Source of the DNA: GCA-003244245 sp039924425
GTDB taxonomy: Bacteria > Actinomycetota > Actinomycetes > Mycobacteriales > Pseudonocardiaceae
Assembly: GCA_039924425.1 (NCBI GenBank)
Contig: JBDTAX010000011.1
Location: forward strand, 1-38,825
Length of the DNA stretch: 38,825 nt
Reading direction: 5' to 3'
The first letter of the stretch is position 1, and every line of letters begins with the position of its first letter. This document shows, one piece after another, positions 1-9,547 of the stretch. Made by a program: the position numbers and the translations under genes. The notes under the pieces were generated by a model that had not been told where the DNA came from, ran no database searches, and saw only the letters and a list, made by a program, of their open reading frames with translations.

Positions 1-2
1 TG

Positions 3-1421
3 CCGTGGTGGACGCTGCTGCCCCGCAAGCTTCTGCTCATCCTGTCCCCGCTCATCCTGCTGGCCATCGTGGCGACAGTGGTGGTGTTCCTGGCGCGTCG
101 GGTGTGGCGTTACCCGCTGTTCCTGATCAGCACCGCTGTTGTGGTCGGGTTGGGTGTCGACTGCTCGTGGTGGGCGCCGGTCGAACTGCTCACCGCGCTG
201 GCCGCGCTGGGCGGGCTATGGGCGTGGCGGCACGGGGATTCGTTTTCCCGCGTCGTGGTGCGGCAGGTCCGCTCGGAATGGCGCCGCGCGAGGGTTTACG
301 CGTGGCCGTGGCGGCGGGTGATGCTGTTCACCGAGCTGACCAAACACACCGGCGACACCCAACGCCGGGTGCACTACCCCCGGCTGAGCCGAGTCCGCGC
401 TGATGGCTGGCGCGACCGAGTGTCCGTGAAGCTGTTGCACGGGCAATGCGCCGCCATTTACGCCGTGCACGCTCAGGAGTTGGCGAACTCCTTCGGCGCC
501 CGGTCCTGCCGGATACGGGTGGATCGGCCTCGGTGGATTTGGCTGGATCTGATCCACACCGATCCTCTCGCCGACCCGGTCCGGGTACCTGTGTTGGCTG
601 GCCCCGGTGCGGCGGTGGATTTGGCGCGGGTGGTGATCGGGCGGACCGAGACCGGCCGGGCGTGGGTGCTGCGCCTGCTGGGCCGCCACATCCTCGTGGC
701 CGGAGTCAGTGACGCCGGCAAATCCTCAGTCATGTGGGCCGTGCTGCGCGCGCTCGCTCCGTGGATCCGGGCTGGCCGGGTGCAGGTGTTCGGGATCGAT
801 CCCAAGGGCGGCATGGAACTCGGGCGCGCACCCCGACTGTTCCACACACTCGTCTGCACCAACGGCACCGAGGCCGTCGAGCTGCTCGAACACGTCGCCA
901 CCCTGACCCGCCAACGCGCCGAAGCGTTACGCCAGCAGGGCACCCGGAAATGGAGCCCGACCTCGGGTCAACCGTTCGTGCTGCTCATGGTTGACGAGCT
1001 GGCTGACGTGATCGCCTACCAACCGGACACCGGGCTGCGCAAACGCGCCAACGCGGCGTTGCACTCCATCCTCTCCCAAGGCCGGGCGCCAGGGGTGTGT
1101 GTGATCGGGCAGATCCAGGACCCCCGCAAACAGGTCATCGACTGCCGGCACCTGTTCCCCATCAAAATCGCCATGCGCCTGGATGAACCCGAACAGGTCG
1201 ACATGGTCCTCGGGGATGGGGTGCGGGAGCGGGGCGCGGCGGCGCACGAGATCAGTGAGGACACCCCCGGTGTTGCCTGGGCCAAGGTCGACGGCCGCCG
1301 CGAACCCGACCGCGCCCGCGCGTTCCACACCACCGACACCGACCTTGACGAGTTGTCCGCTTACGTGACCGCTGGTCATCGCACCGCCCCCCGCCCGCTC
1401 ACCGGAATCGAGGCGGCATGA
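3..1421 (+). CDS. FtsK/SpoIIIE-type DNA translocase of an integrative element (TraB/TraSA-like), 5' end outside the window
   Basis: The frame is open from the first base and encodes a hydrophobic segment (bases 30-110) before any plausible start, so the gene begins upstream of the window. A Walker A motif GVSDAGKSS lies at about 702-728 and a Walker B stretch LLMVDELAD at about 979-1008, which is the FtsK/SpoIIIE motor layout. In AICEs of the pSAM2 type such single-gene translocases move double-stranded DNA between mycelia. The stop overlaps the next start (ATGA at 1418-1421), so it is coupled to the small gene and to repSA. A chromosomal FtsK is unlikely because of the rep-xis-int context. 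The AICE role is inferred from that context; the ATPase class is visible in the motifs. Confidence 0.85.
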   Translation, partial: PWWTLLPRKLLLILSPLILLAIVATVVVFLARRVWRYPLFLISTAVVVGLGVDCSWWAPVELLTALAALGGLWAWRHGDSFSRVVVRQVRSEWRRARVYAWPWRRVMLFTELTKHTGDTQRRVHYPRLSRVRADGWRDRVSVKLLHGQCAAIYAVHAQELANSFGARSCRIRVDRPRWIWLDLIHTDPLADPVRVPVLAGPGAAVDLARVVIGRTETGRAWVLRLLGRHILVAGVSDAGKSSVMWAVLRALAPWIRAGRVQVFGIDPKGGMELGRAPRLFHTLVCTNGTEAVELLEHVATLTRQRAEALRQQGTRKWSPTSGQPFVLLMVDELADVIAYQPDTGLRKRANAALHSILSQGRAPGVCVIGQIQDPRKQVIDCRHLFPIKIAMRLDEPEQVDMVLGDGVRERGAAAHEISEDTPGVAWAKVDGRREPDRARAFHTTDTDLDELSAYVTAGHRTAPRPLTGIEAA

Positions 1422-1816
1422 ACACCACCGTGATGGGCCTGCTTGACGCGATCCGCTGTCACTTCGATCGGTTCGAGCTCCCGGAGCTGTACTCGGTGCA
1501 CGTGATCATGGGGTCGGGGGAGCCCAGGGTGAGCGCGCAACTGGCCGCCCACCACCCTTCCCAGATCGCCACCGGGCTCCTGACCTGGGCCAGCACCCTC
1601 ACCCACCTCACGATCGAAGCCTGGCGGGAACCCGGTGGGCAGGCGGTGCACCTGTCAGTGACCGGCCAGCTCGCCGAGGGCGTCACGATCCGCGTCTACG
1701 GCGCCCTGCCCCACACCCCGCACGGCCCCGGCGCTGATCTCGCCCCGAACACCAGCGCGACCGTCCCCCTGACCGCACTGCGCCACCTCGCCACCCCCGA
1801 AGAGGTGATCTGCTGA
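1418..1816 (+). CDS. small conserved AICE protein of unknown function
   Basis: A 132-aa protein that overlaps the translocase gene by 4 bases and the replication initiator by one base (TGATG), so all three are probably one translationally coupled operon. I see no signal peptide, membrane segment or catalytic motif. The sequence alternates short hydrophobic and polar stretches and looks like a small soluble alpha/beta protein. Similar small genes sit between the translocase and rep genes in AICEs of Pseudonocardiales as far as I recall, but I know no assigned function. Its position suggests a role in transfer or replication control; that is inference only. Confidence 0.7.
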   Translation: MNTTVMGLLDAIRCHFDRFELPELYSVHVIMGSGEPRVSAQLAAHHPSQIATGLLTWASTLTHLTIEAWREPGGQAVHLSVTGQLAEGVTIRVYGALPHTPHGPGADLAPNTSATVPLTALRHLATPEEVIC

Positions 1817-3471
1817 TGACCGGCACCGAACCCAGCTCGCTGGACGTCGCGCGGATGACCCGAGCCCAACGCGCCGCACTCCCGCTGAGCACCGACGTCG
1901 CCCAAGCGTTGGCCGAGCAACACGGCGTGTGTGTGCGGCCGTTGGCGATGCGCCGGATCGACACCACCACCGGGCGGGTGGAGGTCGTCCCTGTTCCATG
2001 CGGGTCCACTCGGGAGGATCAGTGCCGGCCGTGCGCGGAGAAGGCACGCCGGTTGCGAATGGTGCAATGCCGCCAAGGCTGGCACCTGGACACCGAACCC
2101 ATCACCCACCGCGCCACCCCAAGCGAAGACCACACGGCACTGATGGCCACCCGCGCCGACCTGGCCGCCGCCTACACCGAATGCCGGGAGGCTGGTGACG
2201 AGATCTCGTGTGAACAGATCGCCGACTCCGTTGCCGAACTCGACACCGAACTACGCGCACTCGGCGTACGAGGCCGGCTCACCCCCCTGGACCCACCACC
2301 CAAGCCGGTCAAGCGGTCGACCCGGCGCCGCCAAGACGCCCCCGATCTGCCCCGCCGACCCGTCGAGCACCGCACCCTCGGGCGAGTGTTCGCCGGACGG
2401 TACCGGCCCTCCACTTTTCTGACCCTCACCTTGGACTCCTACGGCCGGGTCGACAACCACGGCGCGGCAGTGGACCCCGACACCTATGACTACCGGCAGG
2501 CCGCCCGCGACGCCATCCACTTCCCGGCGCTGTTGGATCGGTTCTGGCAGAACACCCGGCGGTGTGTCGGGTGGGAGGTGCAGTACTTCGGCACCGTGGA
2601 GCCCCAAAAACGCGGCGCCCCCCACTTCCACACCGCCATCCGAGGAGCGATCCCCCGCGCGGAACTCCGGCAGATCACGGCGGCGACCTACCACCAAGTG
2701 TGGTGGCCCGCGCATGACCAGCTCGTCTACACTGACGGGCGGCTCCCGGTCTGGGACATCCGGGCCAAGGGATTCACCGACCCCGACACCGGCCAACCGC
2801 TGCCCACCTTCGACCAAGCCTGCGAGAACCTCACCGAACCCGCGCACGTCGTCCGGTTCGGGGAGCAGGTGCATGTCAAGGGCATTCTGGGCGGCACTGA
2901 GGAAGCCGGACGCCACATCGGCTATCTGACGAAATACCTCACCAAATCAGTAGGCCAAGCCGCTGGACTCGGCGAGACCGCGACAGACCGGCAGCGTGAT
3001 CACGCCCACCGGTTGCACGCCGAACTGAGCATTACCCCGTGCTCACCGCGCTGCCCGGGGTGGCTGCTCTACGGCATCCAACCCCACGGCGCCCGGCACT
3101 CCATGACCCCAGGGCACTGCAAAGGCAAAGCACACAAGCCCGAACACCTGGGCATCGCCGGACGCCGCGTCCTCGTGTCTCGGAAATGGTCGAACAAGAC
3201 CCTGGAGGACCACCGGGCCGAGCGTGGCGAATTCGTTCGGCAACTCCTCCACCAAGCAGGAATCCACCCCGCCCACGGCCCCGACGACGGGCCATACGTG
3301 TGGGAACGGCCCGGACCGGCAGACCCCGACGTGCCACCCCGGCCCGTGCTGCTGCTCCGAGCCGTCGCTGAACGACAGCGATGGAAAGCCGAATACACCG
3401 CCGCCCAACTCGCCGCGAGCGGGTCACCACCGGGCGAGAACTGTTCGGCAACTGACGATCAAGCTGCTTGA
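1816..3471 (+). CDS. repSA: replication initiator protein, RepSA family (HUH rolling-circle type)
   Basis: A 551-aa protein resembling the replication initiators of pSAM2-type AICEs. The HUH metal-binding motif is visible as H270-F-H272 after GAP. A tyrosine pair Y370 and Y374 in the pattern YLTKYLTK fits the catalytic Tyr motif of rolling-circle initiators. A Cys-rich stretch near residues 58-80 (CGSTREDQC, then C) could bind zinc. In this family the protein nicks the double-strand origin and lets the excised element replicate. Length and motif order look complete. The ATG overlaps the upstream stop. The origin itself was not located; it often lies within or near the gene. Confidence 0.85.
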   Translation: MTGTEPSSLDVARMTRAQRAALPLSTDVAQALAEQHGVCVRPLAMRRIDTTTGRVEVVPVPCGSTREDQCRPCAEKARRLRMVQCRQGWHLDTEPITHRATPSEDHTALMATRADLAAAYTECREAGDEISCEQIADSVAELDTELRALGVRGRLTPLDPPPKPVKRSTRRRQDAPDLPRRPVEHRTLGRVFAGRYRPSTFLTLTLDSYGRVDNHGAAVDPDTYDYRQAARDAIHFPALLDRFWQNTRRCVGWEVQYFGTVEPQKRGAPHFHTAIRGAIPRAELRQITAATYHQVWWPAHDQLVYTDGRLPVWDIRAKGFTDPDTGQPLPTFDQACENLTEPAHVVRFGEQVHVKGILGGTEEAGRHIGYLTKYLTKSVGQAAGLGETATDRQRDHAHRLHAELSITPCSPRCPGWLLYGIQPHGARHSMTPGHCKGKAHKPEHLGIAGRRVLVSRKWSNKTLEDHRAERGEFVRQLLHQAGIHPAHGPDDGPYVWERPGPADPDVPPRPVLLLRAVAERQRWKAEYTAAQLAASGSPPGENCSATDDQAA

Positions 3472-3485
3472 GGGGGAGAAAGACA

Positions 3486-3674
3486 GTGGAGATCAGACCT
3501 CGGCTGTGGACGGTGCAGGACGTCGCGGACTACCTCGGTGTCCCGGCGCGGACGCTGTACGACTGGCGCTGCCGTGATTACGGCCCTCGCGCTCGCAAGG
3601 TCGGCCGGTATCTCCGGTACGAGCCGGCTGAGGTGCGCAGCTGGTTCGAGTCGCTCGACGATTACGCGGCGTAG
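3486..3674 (+). CDS. xis: excisionase, MerR/BldC-like winged-helix DNA-binding protein
   Basis: A 62-aa protein with a single helix-turn-helix of the excisionase/HTH_17 type: WTVQDVADYLGVPARTLYDWR followed by a wing ending in RYEPAEVRSWF. In AICEs such proteins act with the integrase to drive excision. I chose GTG 3486 because a purine-rich ribosome binding site (GGGGGAG) lies just upstream; a TTG at 3468 would add six residues. It sits 14 bases after repSA and 9 bases before int, the usual rep-xis-int order of pSAM2-like elements. The excision role is inferred from size, fold and order. Confidence 0.8.
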   Translation: MEIRPRLWTVQDVADYLGVPARTLYDWRCRDYGPRARKVGRYLRYEPAEVRSWFESLDDYAA

Positions 3675-3683
3675 GAGGTTCCC

Positions 3684-4832
3684 ATGGGCAGGCCAGCGCT
3701 GCCGGTCGGCACGTACGGCCGGATCCAGGTGTATCCGCTGAGCTGGGGCGGGTTCCGTGCTCGTGTGCGATACCGGGACTACGACGGCGTGACCCGGCAT
3801 ATCGAGCGTGTCGGTTCCTCACGGACCGGAGCGGAAAACAACCTCAAGCAGGCGTTGCGCGACCGCGCTCGTGTCTCGGCAGATGGTGAGATCACGGCGC
3901 AAACCAGGGTCAGCAAGCTGGCGGAGTTGTGGTTGCGCGACATTGATGAGTCCGACCGCGCTATTCGCACAAAGATCACCTACCGGGACGTGTGGGATCG
4001 GTGCCTCGCCGCGTCGATCGGTGAGCTGCGGATCGGGGACGTCCGCGTGTCCGGTGTGGACAGAGTGATTCGGGAGATCCGGGAGCGGCGTGGGGCGGAG
4101 AGCGCGCGACACTCCAAGATCGTGCTTTCGGGGCTCTTCGGCATGGCGGTCCGCCACGACGCGCTCGACGCCAATCCGGTGCGTGAGCTGAGTCGGTCCC
4201 GGAACAAAAAGCCGCGACTGGCCGTCGAGCTGACCGAGGAGAGACTGGCCGCTCTACGTGAGCATCTGTGCGCTTCTCCGGACGCGCGCAAGCACGACCT
4301 CATCGACCTGGTGGACGTGCTCTCCGGGCTCGGGTGCCGCATCGGCGAGTTGCTCGCGCTCGACTGGACGAAGGTTGACGCTGAGGCTGGCACGCTGAGC
4401 ATCGAGGGAACGGTGATCCGCGTACCGGGTGAGGGATTGATCGTCCAGCCGCACACGAAGTCGAAGGCTGGCATGCGCACGCTCTATCCGCCGGGCTGGG
4501 TGCTGGACCTATTCCGGCGCCGGCACGCGGACGCTCTCGGTGAGTGGGTCTTCCCGTCGACCCGGCTCACCTTGCGCGATCCGGACAACACTCGGGCGAG
4601 GCTGCGCGACGTGGTAGGGGGCACGCCGTGGGAGGGCCTGCATCCGCATGCGTTCCGGCACCTGGTCGCCACGCGGCTCGACCGAGCGGGGCTCTCGGCC
4701 CGGGAGATCGCCGACTACTTGGGGCACGAGCGGATCTCCATGACACAGGACGTCTACATGTCGCGCCAGACGACGGGAGTCGCCGCAGCGGCCGCGCTGG
4801 GCCGGCTCGGACCGAACGAAAGCGCGGGGTAA
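3684..4832 (+). CDS. int: tyrosine recombinase/integrase of the AICE
   Basis: A 382-aa phage-type integrase with an N-terminal SAM-like core-binding region (about residues 60-170) and a C-terminal catalytic domain. Catalytic residues can be placed: R219 (CRIGELLAL), H322 and R325 in HAFRH, H348 in YLGHE, and the nucleophile Y358 in QDVYMS. A strong AGGAGG lies 7 bases before the ATG. The gene ends 55 bases from the 3' end of tRNA-Arg and points toward it, which is typical for elements that integrate in a tRNA 3' end. The gene looks intact, so the element could still excise if the other end (outside this window) is present. Confidence 0.93.
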   Translation: MGRPALPVGTYGRIQVYPLSWGGFRARVRYRDYDGVTRHIERVGSSRTGAENNLKQALRDRARVSADGEITAQTRVSKLAELWLRDIDESDRAIRTKITYRDVWDRCLAASIGELRIGDVRVSGVDRVIREIRERRGAESARHSKIVLSGLFGMAVRHDALDANPVRELSRSRNKKPRLAVELTEERLAALREHLCASPDARKHDLIDLVDVLSGLGCRIGELLALDWTKVDAEAGTLSIEGTVIRVPGEGLIVQPHTKSKAGMRTLYPPGWVLDLFRRRHADALGEWVFPSTRLTLRDPDNTRARLRDVVGGTPWEGLHPHAFRHLVATRLDRAGLSAREIADYLGHERISMTQDVYMSRQTTGVAAAAALGRLGPNESAG

Positions 4833-4886
4833 ACGTGGGGTCGATCTTGATCAACGCTTTCCATAAGCTTCTGACCTGCGACGATG

Positions 4887-4935
4887 CGCCCCCGGCAGGA
4901 TTCGAACCTGCGGCCTAGCGATTAGAAGTCGCTTG
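4887..4935. other. probable attachment site (attR) in the 3' half of tRNA-Arg
   Basis: AICEs usually recombine at a 40-50 bp core that covers the 3' end, T-arm and anticodon region of the target tRNA and rebuilds the tRNA after insertion. The int gene lies directly beside this tRNA end and reads toward it. The exact core cannot be defined because the opposite junction is outside the window. Finding a second copy of about 4887-4930 upstream of base 1 would fix it. Confidence 0.6.
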
Positions 4936-4960
4936 CTCTATCCGGCTGAGCTACGGGGGC
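4887..4960 (-). tRNA. tRNA-Arg, anticodon TCT
   Basis: The minus strand folds into a full cloverleaf of 74 bases. The acceptor stem is GCCCCCG pairing with CGGGGGC (4954-4960 and 4888-4894), with a G discriminator at 4887. The D-arm has GCTC/GAGC, the anticodon loop CTTCTAA gives anticodon TCT (codon AGA), and the T-arm has GCAGG/CCTGC around TTCGAAT. CCA is not encoded, as in many actinobacterial tRNAs. It is the integration target of the element to its left, which restored an intact 3' end. Confidence 0.96.
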
Positions 4961-4968
4961 AGGCGACC

Positions 4969-4974
4969 AGCGTA
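4969..4974 (-). promoter_or_regulatory. possible -10 box for tRNA-Arg
   Basis: On the minus strand TACGCT (TANNNT pattern) ends 8 bases before the mature tRNA. The expected -35 position falls at 4992-4997, inside the first arm of the long inverted repeat, and matches the consensus poorly. Confidence 0.45.
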
Positions 4975-4991
4975 TCGACCCCCGGCCGCTA

Positions 4992-5058
4992 GCCGCATCC
5001 AGCGGGCTCAGCGGGGTAAAAACCGCCGGATAACCCCGCTGAGCCCGCTGAATGCGGC
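4992..5058. repeat. long near-perfect inverted repeat between divergent tRNA-Arg and the CopD-CtaG gene
   Basis: Arms 4992-5017 and 5033-5058 match at 25 of 26 positions (single mismatch at 4999), with an uninterrupted 18-bp core (5000-5017 with 5033-5050) and a 15-base spacer. It lies upstream of both flanking genes, so it is not a simple terminator for either. It could be a mobile or REP-type palindrome, a binding site, a leader hairpin of the copper gene, or a remnant terminator. Confidence 0.9.
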
Positions 5059-5094
5059 GGGGGCGGGGTGGGGTGGGGGTCTAGGGTTGCGGGG

Positions 5095-7077
5095 GTGGGG
5101 CGTCGGCGCATCGGAGCGGCACGGATCCGGTGGGGCGTGCTGGTCGTGGCCGGGGTGTTGTTGGGGATGGCGGTCGGCGCGGGACTGCTTGTCTTCGCGG
5201 GCGGTGACGGGCTGGGGTTGTCCGATCCCGGGCTGTTCACGCGGGCCGCGTTGCCAGCCGTTCGGGTGTTGTCTGAGTGCGCTGCGGTGGTTACGGTGGG
5301 GTCGCTGCTGCTGGCCGCGTTCCTGGTGCCGCCGCAAGCGTCGGGTTACCTCGACATCGGTGGCTACGCCGCCGTGCGCACGGCGCGGATCGCCGCGCTG
5401 AGCTGGGCGCTGACCGCGGCGCTGATGGTGCCGCTGCTCGCCGCGGACGCATTGGGCCGCCCGGTGACCGACGTGTTGCACCCGTGGCTCCTGGTGTCGA
5501 TGGCGTCGGCGATGTCCCCGATCGGAGCCTGGGCTCTCACCGCGCTGATGGCCCTGGTGCTGACCGGGTGCTGCCACACAGTACTGACCTGGGGCGCGGC
5601 GGTGTGGTCGTTCGCCCTGTCCCTCGCCGCGCTGATGCCGGTGGCGCTGACCGGGCATTCCTCGGCGGAGGGCGCCCACGACATCGCCATCAGCAGCTTG
5701 CTGTATCACCTGGTCGCCGCCGAGCTGTGGGTCGGCGGCCTGATCGCCCTGCTGGCGCACCTGGCCCGCCGGGGTGAGCACGCCGGGCTGGCCTGCGCCC
5801 GGTTCTCCCGGCTGGCGCTGGTCTGTTGGGTCGTGATGGCCGCCTCCGGGGTGCTCAACGCCCTGGTCCGGGTTCGGCTTGACCAACTGTTCAGCACCTA
5901 CGGGCTGCTGGTGTTGGGCAAGGTGGCCGCACTGCTGGCGCTGGGCGTCATCGGCTGGTCGCACCGCCGTGGCGCGGTGGCCGATCGGGTCGCCGTCCTG
6001 CGGTTCGGCGGCGCCCAGGTGCTGATCATGTTCGCGACGATCGGCCTGGCCGCCGCGCTGAGCGGCACCGCGCCGCCCGGGGCGGGCGCGGCCCGGTTCA
6101 GTCGCACCGAGGTGCTGCTGGGCTATGACCTGGCTGGCCCGCCCACTCCCGCGCGGCTGCTCCTCGATTGGCGACCGGATCTGGTGTTCGGGGTCGCCGC
6201 GCTGGCACTCGCCGGCGGTTATCTGGCCGGGGTGCAACGGCTGGGGCGCAGAGGCGAGGCGTGGCCGGTCGGACGCACGGCGGCCTGGCTGGGCGGCTGT
6301 GCGGTCATCCTGATCGCCACGTCCTCGGGCATCGGCCGCTACTCGATGGCGATGTTCAGCGTGCACATGGTGGCGCACGTGCTGATGTCGATGATGGCCC
6401 CGATCCTGCTCGTCCTGGGCGCGCCGGTGACGCTGGCGTTGCGGGCGTTGCCCGCCGCGGGGGTGGCCAACCCGCCGGGACCGCGGGAGTGGCTTCAGGC
6501 CTTCACGCGCTCGTGGGTGGTGCGAGTGTCCACCCACCCGCTGGTCGCCCTGGGTGTGTATGTGGGGTCGTTCTCCGTCCTGTACTTCACCGGTCTGTAC
6601 GACGCCACGGCCTCGTCGCACTGGGCGCATCTGGCACTGAACGCGTGTTTCCTGCTGACGGGTTACGTGTACTACTGGCTCATCATCGGCACCGATCCGC
6701 TGCCCCACAGGGTGTCCGACCTGGGCAAGCTCGGCTTGCTGCTGGGGGCCATGCCCTTCCACGCGTTCGTCGGGCTCACGCTGATGCGTTCGGCGACAGT
6801 GCTCGGTGGCGACTACTACCGTTCGCTGGCCCTGCCGTTCGTGCCCGACCTGCTGGCCGATCAGCACGCGGGTGCGGCGATGGGGTGGGCCTTGGGCGAG
6901 ATTCCGATGGTGATCGTGCTGGTGGCGCTGCTGGTGCGGTGGTCCCGAGCCGACGCCCGCGAGGCCCACCGGCTCGACCGCAGGGTTGGATCGGACGGCG
7001 AGGCCGAGCTGGCCGCACACAGCGCGCTGCTCGCCCGGCTGGCCCGGCTGGCCCAGCACGGCCCCGCTGGCGACTAG
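5095..7077 (+). CDS. CopD-CtaG fusion: copper resistance/cytochrome c oxidase assembly membrane protein
   Basis: A polytopic membrane protein of about 660 aa with more than a dozen hydrophobic segments. The N-terminal half resembles CopD copper-export proteins (H-rich SSLLYHLVAAELWVGGLIAL near residue 205). The C-terminal half resembles caa3-type CtaG assembly proteins, with the HMVAHVLMSMMAP segment near residue 425. The same fusion is known in actinobacteria (Mycobacterium Rv0102, similar length). It probably handles copper for aa3 oxidase assembly. GTG 5095 (MGRRRIG, then a first membrane helix) is preferred over GTG 5068, which adds a Gly-rich stub. No clear ribosome binding site is seen. 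A long inverted repeat lies just upstream. Confidence 0.88.
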   Translation: MGRRRIGAARIRWGVLVVAGVLLGMAVGAGLLVFAGGDGLGLSDPGLFTRAALPAVRVLSECAAVVTVGSLLLAAFLVPPQASGYLDIGGYAAVRTARIAALSWALTAALMVPLLAADALGRPVTDVLHPWLLVSMASAMSPIGAWALTALMALVLTGCCHTVLTWGAAVWSFALSLAALMPVALTGHSSAEGAHDIAISSLLYHLVAAELWVGGLIALLAHLARRGEHAGLACARFSRLALVCWVVMAASGVLNALVRVRLDQLFSTYGLLVLGKVAALLALGVIGWSHRRGAVADRVAVLRFGGAQVLIMFATIGLAAALSGTAPPGAGAARFSRTEVLLGYDLAGPPTPARLLLDWRPDLVFGVAALALAGGYLAGVQRLGRRGEAWPVGRTAAWLGGCAVILIATSSGIGRYSMAMFSVHMVAHVLMSMMAPILLVLGAPVTLALRALPAAGVANPPGPREWLQAFTRSWVVRVSTHPLVALGVYVGSFSVLYFTGLYDATASSHWAHLALNACFLLTGYVYYWLIIGTDPLPHRVSDLGKLGLLLGAMPFHAFVGLTLMRSATVLGGDYYRSLALPFVPDLLADQHAGAAMGWALGEIPMVIVLVALLVRWSRADAREAHRLDRRVGSDGEAELAAHSALLARLARLAQHGPAGD

Positions 7078-7091
7078 GCCCCTAGCACCGA

Positions 7092-7119
7092 CCCCTGACA
7101 ACTCCGAGTTGTGACGGGG
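7092..7119 (+). terminator. possible terminator of the CopD-CtaG gene
   Basis: ACAACT-CCG-AGTTGT (7098-7112) flanked by CCCC and GGGG gives a compact hairpin 14 bases after the stop. There is no T-run, as is common in actinobacteria. Confidence 0.45.
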
Positions 7120-7271
7120 GCGCGCCAGTCCAGTTGTGCACAGCGCACCCGCCATCCCCATGTCGATCATGAATCACTGTCGAAGATCCTCCGGTTCGCG
7201 CAGCCTGGGTGGCGTCGGCCGAGGGGCCGGCGTCCCGCCGCGGAGGGCGGGACGGCCGAACAGGAGGGCAT

Positions 7272-7790
7272 ATGATCATGAGAGAGACACCGGTGACCGT
7301 GGTGGGCACGCTGGTCAGTGACATGCGTCCGCGCCGGGTGGGACCGGACGGGGCGCTCGTGCTCAATTTCCGGGTTGCCTGCAACGAGCGTCGGTTCGAC
7401 AAGGCGTCCGAGTCGTGGGTGGACGGGGAAAGCTTGTATCTTTCGGTGAGCTGCTGGCGCAGGCTCGCCGAGAACGCCGCCTCGTTGGTCAAGGGCGACC
7501 CGGTGATCGTCAGAGGGAAACTGCGCACTCGGGAGTGGACCACTGAGCAGGGCGAGCGCCGGTCGGTCGTCGAGCTGGAGGCCAACGCGGTTGGCCCGGA
7601 CCTGGCGCGATGCGCCGTGACCGTGCGCAAGCAGCGCCGTGAGGAGCCCCCGCGTGGTGCCGATGAGGTTGTCCCGGCCGCATCCGGTGAGGACCCGCCA
7701 GAACCGCTTGATGGGGCGGAGTCACCGTACGGGGTGAGCCTGTCCGAGCTGGCCGAGGCGGCCCGCCCGCTGGTGAGCGTTTCCGCGTGA
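7272..7790 (+). CDS. ssb: single-stranded DNA-binding protein paralogue (Rv2478c-like SSB)
   Basis: A 172-aa protein with an N-terminal OB fold typical of bacterial SSB (residues about 5-115: TPVTVVGTLVSD, then a VSCWRRLAENAASLVKGDPV segment). The C-terminal tail is acidic/Pro-rich but ends in VSVSA and lacks the DDDIPF-type tip that recruits partner proteins in housekeeping SSB. It is therefore probably the accessory paralogue found beside ettA in actinobacteria. AGGAGG at 7262-7267 fits either ATG 7272 (4-base spacing) or ATG 7278 (10 bases). The upstream 190 bp hold no gene. The next gene ettA appears to have its own promoter. Confidence 0.9.
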   Translation: MIMRETPVTVVGTLVSDMRPRRVGPDGALVLNFRVACNERRFDKASESWVDGESLYLSVSCWRRLAENAASLVKGDPVIVRGKLRTREWTTEQGERRSVVELEANAVGPDLARCAVTVRKQRREEPPRGADEVVPAASGEDPPEPLDGAESPYGVSLSELAEAARPLVSVSA

Positions 7791-7847
7791 GCGCCGCCTG
7801 GGGCCGGGTGGCGGCCGGCCGCGCCGCCCGGTCCCGGCGGCCACCTC

Positions 7848-7853
7848 TACGAT
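7848..7853 (+). promoter_or_regulatory. -10 box placed for a leaderless ettA transcript
   Basis: TACGAT ends 7 bases before the GTG at 7861, so transcription would start at or next to the start codon. There is no Shine-Dalgarno sequence in this interval, which supports leaderless translation. No convincing -35 box is visible. Confidence 0.55.
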
Positions 7854-7860
7854 CGCGACC

Positions 7861-9537
<1,677 letters not shown>

Positions 9538-9547
9538 CCGGGTATGG

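Noticed and set aside
5008..7170. A 720-codon open frame on the minus strand opposite the CopD-CtaG gene
   Set aside because: Its product is rich in Gln, Arg, His and Pro with no fold signature, while the plus strand encodes a clear membrane protein. It is a GC-skew shadow.
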